The position numbers and the translations under genes were made by a program. Source: Microcoleus sp. FACHB-672 (lineage in GTDB: Bacteria; Cyanobacteriota; Cyanobacteriia; Cyanobacteriales; Oscillatoriaceae). From it: a stretch of 64,000 nucleotides of DNA. Numbering within the stretch: position 1 is the first letter of the stretch; each line of letters starts with the position of its first letter. This document shows, in pieces, positions 1 to 9,182 of this stretch. The stretch lies in the NCBI RefSeq assembly GCF_014695725.1, contig NZ_JACJOU010000006.1, forward strand, positions 124,001 to 188,000. The letters run 5' to 3'. Below the pieces are notes generated by a model that had not been told where the DNA came from, did not search any database, and saw only the letters and a program-made list of their open reading frames with translations.

Positions 1-166
1 CAACGCTAGTGGGAATAAGCCGGGGTTAGGGGATTGAACATTATTGGTTACTAGCTGCCAATTCCCACCTTTGCATTTAAATTGAACACTAACTGTCTAA
101 TTCTCCTCAGCACTACTTATGTTGCGTTGAGGTAACAAAACCCAACCTACAAAACTCACTACTACA

Positions 167-194
167 ACTCAGCACTCAGGACTCAGCACTCAGC
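167..194. repeat. Four tandem heptamers (ACTCAGC/ACTCAGG), STRR type
   Basis: Four head-to-tail 7-mers are visible: ACTCAGC, ACTCAGG, ACTCAGC, ACTCAGC, then a partial unit. Short tandemly repeated heptamers are a known hallmark of filamentous cyanobacterial genomes. The array ends 7 nt before the phosphorylase start codon, so it occupies the position where a ribosome binding site would sit. Confidence 0.8.
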
Positions 195-201
195 ACTTAT
201 T

Positions 202-957
202 ATGTATCACATTGGCTTTGGGCGCGAGGATTTAGGTTCTCAGATGCCGGCGATGGCGCTGTTATCTGGTGATCCAGATCGCGCCCGTTTGATCGCCCAG
301 ACTTATTTGCAGGATGTGGTGGGGTTGTCTGAGAATCGGGGATTGAATAGTTATTTGGGTAAGTTGCCGAATGGGCGAGTGGTTTTGTCTGCAACCACCG
401 GCATGGGGGCACCCAGTTTAAGTATTGTGGTGAATGAGTTGGTGCAGGTGGGCATCCGGCAAATGATTCGGGTGGGCACTTGTGGCTCAATTCAAGCTGA
501 GGTGCCGGCAGGATCAATTGTGATTTCTCGTGCGGCGCTATGCCGGCAGGGGGCTGCAAATGATATCGCGCCGGTGGAGTATCCGGCATCTGCCGATCCG
601 TTTCTCACGGTGGCGCTGATTCAGGCGGCGCGGGAATTAAATATTGAACACTATGCCGGCATTACAGCTTCGGTGGATACCTTTTATGAAGGGCAAGAAC
701 GCACGGACTCAGCAAATCCCCATTTGTTGCGCCGGCTGCAAGGCATTACGGAAGAATATCGCCGCCTGAATATACTCAATTACGAAATGGAGTGCGGGAC
801 GCTGTTTAAGATGGCCGGGGTTTATAACTTTGCGGCTGGGTGCGTCTGTGGTGTAGTGGCGCAGCGTGTCGGTGGTGAACAGATTGTTTTAGAGTTAAAA
901 GACAACGCGGTTGAGAATGCCATAAAGGTAGCGGTACGCGCTGCTGAGTGCTTTTAA
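202..957 (+). CDS. Nucleoside phosphorylase (uridine phosphorylase-like, PNP/UDP family)
   Basis: The 251-aa product has the trimeric/hexameric PNP/UDP family pattern: a GDPDRA phosphate-binding segment near residue 23, an ATTGMGAPS segment near residue 64, the RVGTCGS motif near residue 90, and the NYEMECGTLF substrate-ribose motif near residue 195. The family cleaves nucleosides with phosphate to free base plus ribose-1-phosphate in salvage. The NYEMEC-type motif and length fit uridine phosphorylase best, but substrate choice cannot be read safely. The ATG has no clear Shine-Dalgarno because a heptamer repeat array sits directly upstream. Confidence 0.88.
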   Translation: MYHIGFGREDLGSQMPAMALLSGDPDRARLIAQTYLQDVVGLSENRGLNSYLGKLPNGRVVLSATTGMGAPSLSIVVNELVQVGIRQMIRVGTCGSIQAEVPAGSIVISRAALCRQGAANDIAPVEYPASADPFLTVALIQAARELNIEHYAGITASVDTFYEGQERTDSANPHLLRRLQGITEEYRRLNILNYEMECGTLFKMAGVYNFAAGCVCGVVAQRVGGEQIVLELKDNAVENAIKVAVRAAECF

Positions 958-1471
958 CGATCTCCGATGATGAATTCTTCTGTTCCTTTGCCCAATATAA
1001 AGCCCGAAAACAAAAATCCCATGCCTGTGAGCACGGGAGGTAAATGGGTTTTGGGTTTTTCATTGTTTACAGTATTGCAGGCCGCTTGCTAGGATTTGGG
1101 GGAGCCTGTGCCGGATTTTAAAATGTCACAATATCCGTAGAATCACTGAAGAGGCAACGGCAACTGCATTGGTCAACTTTCAATAACCTATTTCATTCTT
1201 CTCCTGCCGATATAGCGGTTTGTAAGGGGCTACACCTTAACAAGTTGAAAGCCGCTGTATGATGATGTAGCGTTTCATGACTTTATTGCCAAAGAAATGA
1301 GGGATATTCACCCTCTTGCAACTGTTTAAATGCTCTAAAAATGCTCCACCAGATGGCAACGCCCCGTGCGGATGTTTTTTTTATAGGTGATGCCTAGTTC
1401 GCGTCTATCCGGCTTTTTTTGAAATTGAGCTTATTTCCTCAAAACTTAAGACTTAGAAGGACAAAAGGCCG
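958..1471. other. Intergenic region without a supported gene
   Basis: About 510 nt between two genes whose 3' ends face each other. Only short overlapping reading frames are present and none has family features. A loose stem-loop-like stretch lies around 1015-1062, with a CCCAT/ATGGG pairing and a T-rich end, and could act as a terminator. I see no RNA gene here. Confidence 0.5.
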
Positions 1472-2131
1472 TTACTGAGCGGTAACATTTTTATCATCTA
1501 CCGGATGCTGACCATAGAAGGGAAGAGCTTCTGACCAGTTGGGAGAAAGTCCCTGTTGCCAATCGAAATAAGCGAGTGTTAGCAGGCTGCCAACTGATGC
1601 CCCTAAGCCGGCTTCGGCGTGAATCAGGTAATAAGAATTGGGCCAATCGGCCAGGGTTTGCTGCCATTGTTCTAATGTCATAGCGATGTCTGGCAACAAC
1701 GTGGTTAATCCTGCATTTTGGGAGGGTTTATAGATGCCGGCAAATATTTGCCCCCGTTGCGCCGGCATTTGAACGGCGAGATCCGTGTTATCGGGGATAG
1801 AAGTATCTGTAAGTTTTTGAAAGTACGCGGCGGCTGCCAAGGTGGAGATAGCAAACAGAGGAATGTCTAACTGTTGGGCGAGAGTCCGGGCGGTGACAAC
1901 GCCGATGCGAGTGCCGGTGAAGCTTCCGGGACCTTTGGCAACGGCAATAAAGGCTAAATCTGACCAAGTTTGAGGCTGGAGAAATTCAGCGAGATACTGA
2001 TGGAATTGGGTGGACAGTTCCCGTCCTAAATCCCAAGTTTGGCTGCGAACTTCATCCGTAAAATTGTTGATGGCTAGACCCAATTCTGGGCTAGAGGTGT
2101 GGAGGGCAAGGGCGTATTTACTGGGAAACAT
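1472..2131 (-). CDS. tsaB: tRNA threonylcarbamoyladenosine biosynthesis protein TsaB
   Basis: The 219-aa product is a TsaB/YeaZ-type ASKHA-fold protein. It opens with the ALHTSSPELGLAI segment and contains the conserved AVAKGPGSFTGTRIGV motif near residue 63. TsaB partners the catalytic subunit TsaD in making t6A37 on ANN-decoding tRNAs. Length is normal for the family. The gene is convergent with the upstream phosphorylase and stands alone in this window. Its ATG is followed by a long hydrophobic and Ser-rich core typical of the family. Confidence 0.92.
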   Translation of the reverse strand: MFPSKYALALHTSSPELGLAINNFTDEVRSQTWDLGRELSTQFHQYLAEFLQPQTWSDLAFIAVAKGPGSFTGTRIGVVTARTLAQQLDIPLFAISTLAAAAYFQKLTDTSIPDNTDLAVQMPAQRGQIFAGIYKPSQNAGLTTLLPDIAMTLEQWQQTLADWPNSYYLIHAEAGLGASVGSLLTLAYFDWQQGLSPNWSEALPFYGQHPVDDKNVTAQ

Positions 2132-2538
2132 TTACCTGATGATAATTGAAAGCCCACACGGCTTTTACACGTTCAAAATTTTTAGCTCTATTTAGAATAA
2201 AGCGAATTGGTATTTCTAAGTTAGAAATTGTGATTTTCTACAATTATTCGGAATTTACTTTACAAATTAGTTCAGATTGCTGATGAGCCAACAAAATCGA
2301 TTGTTTAATAGTGGGTTGCTTATTTCAGAAAATTATCTAGCCGGCTCTCTATTCCCTAAAAATAGAAGAGTGAATTGTGAAGCCGAAAGAGAATATTTTC
2401 TCTTCTTTGTTCACAGTTCACTCTTTACACTGCTATCGATAAGTTTTTACAGAGGATTTAGACGTCTGTTCGGTGAATTATATTGCTTAAAAGCTTTTCT
2501 TTAAATCATTTCGCCGCTCAGCAACGCCTCTGAAACAC
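2132..2538. other. AT-rich intergenic region
   Basis: About 400 AT-rich nt upstream of tsaB. It probably holds the tsaB promoter on the minus strand. A short plus-strand reading frame at 2277-2504 has no recognisable features and is not called. Confidence 0.4.
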
Positions 2539-2895
2539 TTACTTGGCCGGTTCAAACTGAATGGGCAGCGCCACGGTCATTTTTTTGCGCTCTTGCTTAT
2601 CGTAAACATCTGCCAGTCTGTACAGATTTCTTGCGGCTGGTGGGTTGGAAACTTGCACTTCTTGAGTCAAAGTCGGCAGAATTTCAACAACGCGATATCT
2701 TCTATCTGCACTCTTCCAAGTGTAGTTAATGATTGGGTTCCCCAATTCATTACGATTGATAATAATGGGCAGTTCGTTAACAACTGGGTAATCTTCGCCG
2801 CCGACTTTAACGACAGTTTGGGAAAAAGCGGGCAACGGGAGTCCGGCAAATAGTAATGTAATCCCCGCGCCTACAAACCAACTTTTTACCTTCAT
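2539..2895 (-). CDS. Small secreted hypothetical protein
   Basis: The 118-aa product begins with a clear signal peptide: MKVK, then a hydrophobic run, then an AFSQT-like cleavage region near residue 26. The mature part is short and mixed in charge, with no cysteines and no catalytic signature I recognise. Export to the periplasm or outside is likely. The gene stands alone, on the same strand as the tsaB and GH31 genes but about 400 nt from each. Function is unknown. Confidence 0.7.
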   Translation of the reverse strand: MKVKSWFVGAGITLLFAGLPLPAFSQTVVKVGGEDYPVVNELPIIINRNELGNPIINYTWKSADRRYRVVEILPTLTQEVQVSNPPAARNLYRLADVYDKQERKKMTVALPIQFEPAK

Positions 2896-3390
2896 GCTTT
2901 GCCTTTTTTGTCTCTAAGTTTGCACCTGCCAAACCTAGCAAAGTTTCCAGTCTTTGTCAAGCTGTTTAAAAGACGAGATAAACTTTTTTTGTCGGAACTT
3001 TTTTGATAAAAACTTGTCTTGCAATAGATTTAGGCTTTGCTGGAAATTGCCTCAAGTTGCTAGCTCGAAAAAGGCCGATTTCAAACTATAGACGAAGCGC
3101 AACCCTAATAGTTTAAGAATAAATACTGATCAAACCAATATATGAGGGAACGAAGACATTGTACCTTTGTAATTGAGCGCTTGACACTCTTTCAATAGAA
3201 TAGCGTGTGCGTGATTGATAGTCGTTGACCTCGATTCGCAACATGACCTGTAGAATTACCCCGGCAATCAGTCATTTTTGCTTCAATTATCCCCAAAACC
3301 GAGGGGCCGGCAACCAGACCCACCCCTCAATATAAATTATTTGCAACACCGGCACTCAAGCGTCACACATTTTTCGTGCCGGATATTCCA
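2896..3390. other. Intergenic region without a supported gene
   Basis: About 495 nt. The half nearest the secreted-protein gene is AT-rich and probably holds that gene's promoter on the minus strand. I see no RNA gene, repeat array or conserved small protein. Confidence 0.4.
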
Positions 3391-5835
3391 TCAAAGCGTA
3401 CTGGCTGCAAACTCTCCCTGAAACCGAACTTTCTCAAAACGTTGGCATTCGAGTTGTTGCCCCTGATATGAAACCTCAATATCATCCACCCAAGCTTGCT
3501 GTAGGGTAACGCCATGCAGATGCACCCGTACATTTGTATAGGGGAAGGGGTAATCTCCAGAAGATTCCCAAGTTAGCTCTAAACTGTTTGAGGATAACAC
3601 CATTTGGAAACGATCCACCCGGTATCCTCCATAGCCGTCACCGGCATCGCTGTAGAGGTAATCGACAGATATTTCTCCCTCAGGCGGGTAAAGGTGCAGA
3701 GTTAATTGCCCATCCGCTTCCATTGGCAAAATCGTGCCGGCTTTCACCAACACCGGAATTTGTTCTAAAGGCGCATCAAGCTCAACCGGCTGCCCACCTT
3801 GAAGTTGGGTGTCATCCCAGAAATGATACCAGCGCCCCTGTGGCAATCTCACCTCTCGCGAACGTGCGCCATCCAATACAATCGGACAAATTAAGAGCGC
3901 TTCACCCAAGAAGAACGCATCATCAATCCCCCAGAGTGCTTCGTCATGACTATCAGACCAGAAAAGCGGACGAACCGGCGGATAACCCTTTTGAGTCGCT
4001 TCCCAAGCCAATGTATAGAAGTAGGGAAGCAGCCGGTAACGCAATTCCAAAAATTGCCGAATGATACTCAGGTAAGGTTCGCCATACGTCCACGGGGTGC
4101 GCTGTTCAACGTTATTAGAAGAGTGGGTGCGGCAGAAAGTCAAAAAGCTGGACATTTGGAACCAGCGCAGGTAAAGCTCAGCGGGAGGATTTCCTTGGAA
4201 ACCGCCAATATCTGGGCCACTGTAAGGAATTCCTGACAATCCTAACCCAACGACTGTTGATACAGTCAATCGCAACGCAGCCCAAGTACACTCAATGTCA
4301 CCCGTCCAAGTCCAGGCATAGCGCTGGAGTCCCGCCCAACCGGCACGAGAGACAATAAAAGGACGCCGATCCTGGTAGCCGCGCAAAGCTTCGTAGCCGG
4401 CTTCAGCTTGCAGCAACCCATAAACATTATGACCCTCGCGATGATCCCCGCCTCGGCCTTCCATCAAATGCCGGGTGGGTTTGGGCAGTGAGCGATCGCC
4501 CCAAAGGATAAAGGCAGCCGGCTCGTTCATATCATGCCAAAATCCCGCCACGCCCACATCTAAAAGGTATAAATACTGCCGGCTCCACCACTTGCGAACC
4601 ACCGGGTTTGTAAAGTCTGGAAAAACGCACCAACCGGGCCAAACCGGGGCCACCACAAGCTTGCCATCAGGCAGCCGGCAAAACGCTTCCAGCAATTGAC
4701 CTTCTAAAAATAAGTTACTCTGCCGGCTGTATTTAATCCCCGGATTCATAATCGCAATAAAGCGCACCCCTTGCTCTGCGAGTTCTTTCGTAAAACCCTG
4801 GAGATTGGGAAACCGATCTGGGTCGATTGTAAAGGCGCGAAACCCAACCTGAATATCAATATCTAGGTGAATGGCACTCAGCGGCAAATTGTGATGTTTA
4901 AAAGCCTGGGCTTCTTCTCTAACAACCTCTTCGGTACGGTAGCCCCAGTGAGATTGGTGATAGCCCAAAGCCCAGCGGGGAGGCAGAGGGGCGCGTCCGG
5001 TTAACTCTGTATAGCGCTCTAGCAGATGAGGAGGGGAGCCAGAACTTAGATAATAACGCAGCGATCCCCCATCAAAATCGGCGGTGGCTTTATCATCAAA
5101 GGTAAATTTCGCTTCAAAAGAATTTTCATAAAAAATCAGGTAACTCCCTGAAGCGTGAAGTCCGATATAAACGGGAATGCAGATATACATCGGGTCTGAA
5201 CCCGGCCCATACATCCCCGCCGCGTCGTAGTTCCACATCCGGTAAGAAGCTTGCACTCTGCCATCTTTGGGATCACGCAGGTTGAGGGGAAATGCACGTT
5301 CTCCGAGTCCGTAGATGTGTTCTTCTTTGCGCAGTTGCGCTTGATGAACCCATCCGTCACCCTTCCGCTGTGGGGGCATTTCTTCCCGCAGTATTTGCCC
5401 CGCTGCGTCATAAAATTTCAGGCTTCCATCAATATTAACCGTCACTTTAACGCCGGCTGGCTCTTGGCTTGATACACTCCAGCTATCACCGGCTTCTTCC
5501 AGTACCGTTTCTACATCTGGCCAATCTTGACGGGCGATGGCGTAGGGAACCGGCGCGATGCCGCCTAACCAGTTGACCCGGACAAAATCAGGCTTGAGAA
5601 AGCTGATTTCTAGTTCTGTTTGCTCGAAGTAAAAATGAGCGCCTCTGGCAGTTGGCTCAGCCTTGAGGAGTTTTCCGGGTTTGTCAAACGCTTCCTGTGC
5701 CGGTGGGATGGCAAACTCGCGTTCTAGCCGGTCTCGTTTGCGCGAATACAGATACGCCTTTGGGGTGTAACTCACGTAGAAGAGCGACCCTAAAAAAAAC
5801 TTGATTCTCAGTGATAGCTGCTTGAAGAGGCTCAT
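3391..5835 (-). CDS. Glycoside hydrolase family 31 alpha-glucosidase
   Basis: The 814-aa product has the full GH31 layout: an N-terminal beta-sandwich with the HIYGLGERAFPLNLR segment near residue 172, then a TIM barrel with the catalytic nucleophile in GFWHDMNEP (Asp435) and the acid/base Asp in WTWTGD (Asp513), then a C-terminal beta domain. The family hydrolyses terminal alpha-glucosidic or alpha-xylosidic bonds. The WHDMNEP sequence fits alpha-glucosidase (maltase type) better than alpha-xylosidase. No signal peptide is visible, so it is probably cytoplasmic and may act on glycogen-derived oligosaccharides. It stands alone as a transcription unit. Confidence 0.93.
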   Translation of the reverse strand: MSLFKQLSLRIKFFLGSLFYVSYTPKAYLYSRKRDRLEREFAIPPAQEAFDKPGKLLKAEPTARGAHFYFEQTELEISFLKPDFVRVNWLGGIAPVPYAIARQDWPDVETVLEEAGDSWSVSSQEPAGVKVTVNIDGSLKFYDAAGQILREEMPPQRKGDGWVHQAQLRKEEHIYGLGERAFPLNLRDPKDGRVQASYRMWNYDAAGMYGPGSDPMYICIPVYIGLHASGSYLIFYENSFEAKFTFDDKATADFDGGSLRYYLSSGSPPHLLERYTELTGRAPLPPRWALGYHQSHWGYRTEEVVREEAQAFKHHNLPLSAIHLDIDIQVGFRAFTIDPDRFPNLQGFTKELAEQGVRFIAIMNPGIKYSRQSNLFLEGQLLEAFCRLPDGKLVVAPVWPGWCVFPDFTNPVVRKWWSRQYLYLLDVGVAGFWHDMNEPAAFILWGDRSLPKPTRHLMEGRGGDHREGHNVYGLLQAEAGYEALRGYQDRRPFIVSRAGWAGLQRYAWTWTGDIECTWAALRLTVSTVVGLGLSGIPYSGPDIGGFQGNPPAELYLRWFQMSSFLTFCRTHSSNNVEQRTPWTYGEPYLSIIRQFLELRYRLLPYFYTLAWEATQKGYPPVRPLFWSDSHDEALWGIDDAFFLGEALLICPIVLDGARSREVRLPQGRWYHFWDDTQLQGGQPVELDAPLEQIPVLVKAGTILPMEADGQLTLHLYPPEGEISVDYLYSDAGDGYGGYRVDRFQMVLSSNSLELTWESSGDYPFPYTNVRVHLHGVTLQQAWVDDIEVSYQGQQLECQRFEKVRFQGEFAASTL

Positions 5836-6198
5836 AAGGCTTTTGTCAGTTTGCGATCAGATGTTGTCAGCCGCCTAACAATTTCTTTAATAGTCAAACT
5901 CTTCAATTATTTGTAAATTTCTCTGCCGGCGCTATCAATCTTAGGATGGATTTACTGGAATAAATAGAAGTTTCTGATGTTCTTGACTTCTTTTCAAGTA
6001 TGAATTTTATACTTCAAATGTAATTGTTACTTTTGCTACAGTTGAATTCGCTTAAGTATTGTAGGCTACAACTGATATTCACAGAGAACTGTTCCTTAAG
6101 TAAAAAATAAATCAACTGTAAGGATGAAGTTGTTATTTATAAGCTGTTATTGAATGTAGAGGATATCTAAGAATGCTTGTACTCAAAACATTAAAGCC
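5836..6198. other. AT-rich divergent promoter region
   Basis: About 360 AT-rich nt lie between the divergently oriented GH31 gene and the 76-aa gene, so both promoters must be here. I cannot single out a convincing -35/-10 pair by eye. Confidence 0.4.
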
Positions 6199-6429
6199 AT
6201 GTTTGACCTCGGAGATTGTGTCGTCAATCTAAAAACCGACAACTTCGGCAAAGTAATGGGATACGGCCACAAAATGAGTGACAATGTTTATACGACAACG
6301 CTTAAAGTTTTAGTGGCGGAATCTGAAACTTCTGGAAAAAGAGGATTTATCGAAGAAGATTTATATTCAGCCTGGGTAACATGGCCGAAAGTTAATTCTT
6401 CCACTACTTCAGAATTAACCAGTGTTTAG
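6199..6429 (+). CDS. Small conserved-looking hypothetical protein (76 aa)
   Basis: The 76-aa product starts MFDLGDCVVNLKTDNFGKVMGYG and reads like a small beta-barrel: alternating hydrophobic residues, Gly turns, and a C-terminal 'EEDLYSAW' stretch. Such short proteins with a 'G-V-x-x-G' opening resemble SH3-like folds, but I do not recognise the family. It is followed by a hairpin at 6474-6496. A real gene is likely because of its own promoter space and good codon structure. Confidence 0.6.
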   Translation: MFDLGDCVVNLKTDNFGKVMGYGHKMSDNVYTTTLKVLVAESETSGKRGFIEEDLYSAWVTWPKVNSSTTSELTSV

Positions 6430-6473
6430 GCAAAAGAATATAACCGAACCAGGAGAGTGAGGGAGAGAATTTA

Positions 6474-6496
6474 AGGGCAGACATCTTGCCTGCCCT
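6474..6496. terminator. Hairpin between convergent genes
   Basis: A perfect 7-bp stem, AGGGCAG / CTGCCCT, with a 9-nt loop lies between the convergent 76-aa gene and the TspO-like gene. No long T-tract follows on either side, so it is at best a weak bidirectional terminator. Confidence 0.4.
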
Positions 6497-6515
6497 CACC
6501 CGTGTATTTTTCCCA

Positions 6516-6989
6516 CTATGCTGCCTCTGGATTCAATTGAATCATCTCCCAAGTTGTATAGGTTCCAACTGGACTCCACAGCAAATAAGGTAAAAGTAAC
6601 CCCGCCGCCCATCCGGAAATCGGCCAAACAATCAGTGCTAGTACAACACCTAAAATGACCCCAGATCCTCCCAGAATTGTGCCAATTTTTAGGCTGCGAA
6701 GTCTCAGGGTCATCGGAATATAAGCGACTGTCACAATCTCCAGCAGCAGGTATAATCCCATCAGCAACCAGGTTTTGAGGCTGCCTGGATCTTTGTCCCA
6801 AACAATCGTAGCAGAGGCGGCTCCTGCCGCAAAAATAGCAGTCCAAATAAATGGAATTGCCGGCTCAAAAACTAGCCACTCAGGCCGGCGTAGGTGTACA
6901 CCCCACATCGTATCTCGCGGCCTCATCAACACAGTGCCTAAGGCAACTATGAAGGTAACACCTCCAATAACCATCCAAGATTCGATCAT
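6516..6989 (-). CDS. TspO/MBR-related integral membrane protein
   Basis: The roughly 157-aa product has five predicted membrane segments and TspO/MBR-like signatures: RPEWLVFEPAIPFIWTAIFA early, and a C-terminal LLPYLLWSPVGTYTTWEMIQLNP that matches the 'W..fA..L...i..LN' end of the family. TspO proteins bind tetrapyrroles and respond to stress and light. The ATG at 6989 is preferred over the upstream TTG because AAAGG sits 7 nt before it. It is convergent with the 76-aa gene. Confidence 0.7.
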   Translation of the reverse strand: MIESWMVIGGVTFIVALGTVLMRPRDTMWGVHLRRPEWLVFEPAIPFIWTAIFAAGAASATIVWDKDPGSLKTWLLMGLYLLLEIVTVAYIPMTLRLRSLKIGTILGGSGVILGVVLALIVWPISGWAAGLLLPYLLWSPVGTYTTWEMIQLNPEAA

Positions 6990-7129
6990 CTTTTTACCTT
7001 TCAATAAACGGCAAATTTGTGCTTCCTATAAATTAAAAAAAGCACGCTAAAACGATCCTCTCAGGTTCAATCAAGACTTTAATCAGTCTTTGGTATGAAA
7101 GTGCTTTATAACCTAAGTTGAGTACAGGC

Positions 7130-7771
7130 TTATTTGCCCAAAGATATCGAAAAAGGCCCAAATCCTACTGAAGCCGAACGAGCTGCCTCTTCTGCGATCT
7201 CTACAAGAGTTGGCAACGCTACAAAGCGAACGCTTTCAGGTGAACTAAATTCGATTTCTCCGGGATCTTTGTTAATTTCAGAAGTGACAACTAACAAACG
7301 GAATGAATAAGTCTCTGTCTTCTGGAAAGGACGCAAAACAAAGTCAATTTCAGACTTGGGTTCACCAAAGGTGAGCGGCGTAAGTTGCTCGACTTGATGC
7401 TGTCGATCAGGTGATTGTGACTCTATATAGATTGCGACATCGCCTTGAGACAGGGTAATTCCAAATTTAAAATCCTCAAAATCTTTGTCTCCTTGATTGC
7501 TGACATGGAGCTGAACGAGCTGTACTTCTTCATATTTATAATTTTTTTCACCGTCAGATAAGGTAATTTGGTTGCGGTGACTAGAAGGCCCAAGGGGGTC
7601 TTTAAAAGTAGGAAACGTATCAACTCGGCGACCGATGGGTTGTTTTTGCTTCCGAAAATTAGCAATAGCGGTTTGAATTAAAACTCCAACTGCAACACCG
7701 GCAAGAGCGATGCCGGCAAGCACAACGATTACAATTGTGTCCAATCGAAGATCGGAAAATATATCTAACAA
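7130..7771 (-). CDS. Membrane-anchored hypothetical protein
   Basis: The 213-aa product has one strong N-terminal transmembrane helix (about residues 13-35), a basic stop-transfer stretch (NFRKQKQ), then a soluble beta-rich domain of about 170 aa. The soluble part has alternating beta-strand patterns such as EVQLVQLHVSNQGDKDF and reads like an immunoglobulin-like or C2-like sandwich. I do not recognise the family. It lies behind the TspO-like gene on the same strand, 140 nt away, but a shared operon is uncertain. Confidence 0.6.
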   Translation of the reverse strand: MLDIFSDLRLDTIVIVVLAGIALAGVAVGVLIQTAIANFRKQKQPIGRRVDTFPTFKDPLGPSSHRNQITLSDGEKNYKYEEVQLVQLHVSNQGDKDFEDFKFGITLSQGDVAIYIESQSPDRQHQVEQLTPLTFGEPKSEIDFVLRPFQKTETYSFRLLVVTSEINKDPGEIEFSSPESVRFVALPTLVEIAEEAARSASVGFGPFSISLGK

Positions 7772-8199
7772 ATTTACTCCTTTTGTTGAGGTGAATTATG
7801 ATCGTGAAGGTATTTGCTAACACAGCATAGCTTTACAAAGTCATCCGCCTATTTTGTAGAAAAATGCAGAGGTTGCTTTGTAAATCACTCGGTCTTTTTC
7901 TAATTGTAATAATTTTAATTTGTTCGCCACAATCAAAGTATTCGCTGAGGAGTGGATTTAAAGCTAATACAGTTCGCGTAAGGGTATTGGTAAGCCTAAA
8001 AACGTTACAGCAGGTGGGTGAGAGAATCGGAAAGCAGAGGAACAGGGAAATGGGGAAACGCCATGAGGAAGTGTATCAGCGAAAAAAGCTGCTGTGGGCT
8101 TCACCTGGAAGCCTATATTTTAGAAATTCATTAAACTTTATCAAAGACGGGGATGCTTATTGAGCAGCCCGCCGGCAGTTCTACAAAAACAAGAAGTTT
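7772..8199. other. Divergent intergenic region with one doubtful frame
   Basis: About 430 nt between divergent genes. A plus-strand frame at 7864-8163 (99 aa) begins with a hydrophobic, signal-like stretch but then becomes basic and low in complexity (GKQRNREMGKR). It has no ribosome binding site or family feature, so I leave it uncalled. Confidence 0.4.
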
Positions 8200-9099
8200 A
8201 TGACGGTTCGCAAGGACACAATTTTTGAGCGCTTCTTAGCGCCGGTGTTTCAACTCCTGATTGATCGTGACGAACTTGAGCGGTTTTATAAAAGTATCAA
8301 TTGGGAAGCTGAAGCCGCTCGCTTTGTCGCCCCAGATTTCGCCTATCCTGACTATTACAGCACTCAGAATTTCCACGGCATCCAAAACGGATATCTCAAT
8401 GCCGGCGCGGCAGTTTCCTACGATCCCATCACCCAGTATGTGATGCCGCCTCATGAAACTTGGGTACGCCAAGGTTTAATTGATGGGATTCGATGCCGGC
8501 CCCGACGGATTTTAGATTTGGGCTGTGGCACCGGCTCAACGACGCTGATGTTAAAACAAGCGTTTCCCCAAGCCGAAGTCATTGGCCTTGATCTGTCGCC
8601 CTATATGCTGGTAAGGGCTGAGTATAAAGCCAGAGAAGCTGGATTGAACATTCAGTGGCGTCATGGCAAAGCCGAAACCACCGACTTTCCCGATGCCTCC
8701 TTTGATTTAGTTACCGCATCGTTGCTGTTCCACGAAACACCGCCGGCAGTCTCCCAAGCGATTCTCCGCGAAAGCTTTCGGCTGCTGACCCCTGGCGGCA
8801 AGATTGTGACATTAGATGGCCATCAAAAAACTTTGCGTCAAACCGAGTGGTTAACTGATATTTTTGAAGAACCTTACATCCAAGACTACGCTGCCGGCAG
8901 CCTGAATGCCTGGATAGGAGCCGCAGGATTTGAGGCTGTGCACACCAAGGATCTGTGGTGGGTGCATCAAGTGAGTGGGGGTGTTAAACCGCTTCCAGCT
9001 CAAGATGCAGCAGCCGTGAGAGCGCGAGTCCGCCCGGATGCAATCGGCATCTCGGATAGTCCCGATTCAGATGGTTTGCCGGCTCCAGCCTTCAGTTAA
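8200..9099 (+). CDS. Class I SAM-dependent methyltransferase
   Basis: The 299-aa product carries a Rossmann methyltransferase core: motif I ILDLGCGTGSTTLML near residue 104, the acidic end of strand 2 in EVIGLDLSPYML near residue 126, and the motif IV region FDLVTASLLFHE near residue 166. About 100 residues precede motif I, which fits small-molecule methyltransferases seen in cyanobacteria. Substrate is not readable from sequence. It is 83 nt upstream of a HAD hydrolase gene in the same direction, so co-transcription is possible. Confidence 0.85.
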   Translation: MTVRKDTIFERFLAPVFQLLIDRDELERFYKSINWEAEAARFVAPDFAYPDYYSTQNFHGIQNGYLNAGAAVSYDPITQYVMPPHETWVRQGLIDGIRCRPRRILDLGCGTGSTTLMLKQAFPQAEVIGLDLSPYMLVRAEYKAREAGLNIQWRHGKAETTDFPDASFDLVTASLLFHETPPAVSQAILRESFRLLTPGGKIVTLDGHQKTLRQTEWLTDIFEEPYIQDYAAGSLNAWIGAAGFEAVHTKDLWWVHQVSGGVKPLPAQDAAAVRARVRPDAIGISDSPDSDGLPAPAFS

Positions 9100-9182
9100 G
9101 TGGGATGTATTAAGGCTTCTTGACTGTTCGTTTCTTTTGCGTTTAACCTATTTACTTTTGACTTCCCAAGCCCCCAGTCCAG

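Noticed and set aside
7864-8163. 99-aa plus-strand frame with a hydrophobic N-terminus
   Set aside because: The second half is low-complexity and basic, with no Shine-Dalgarno or known family; too weak.
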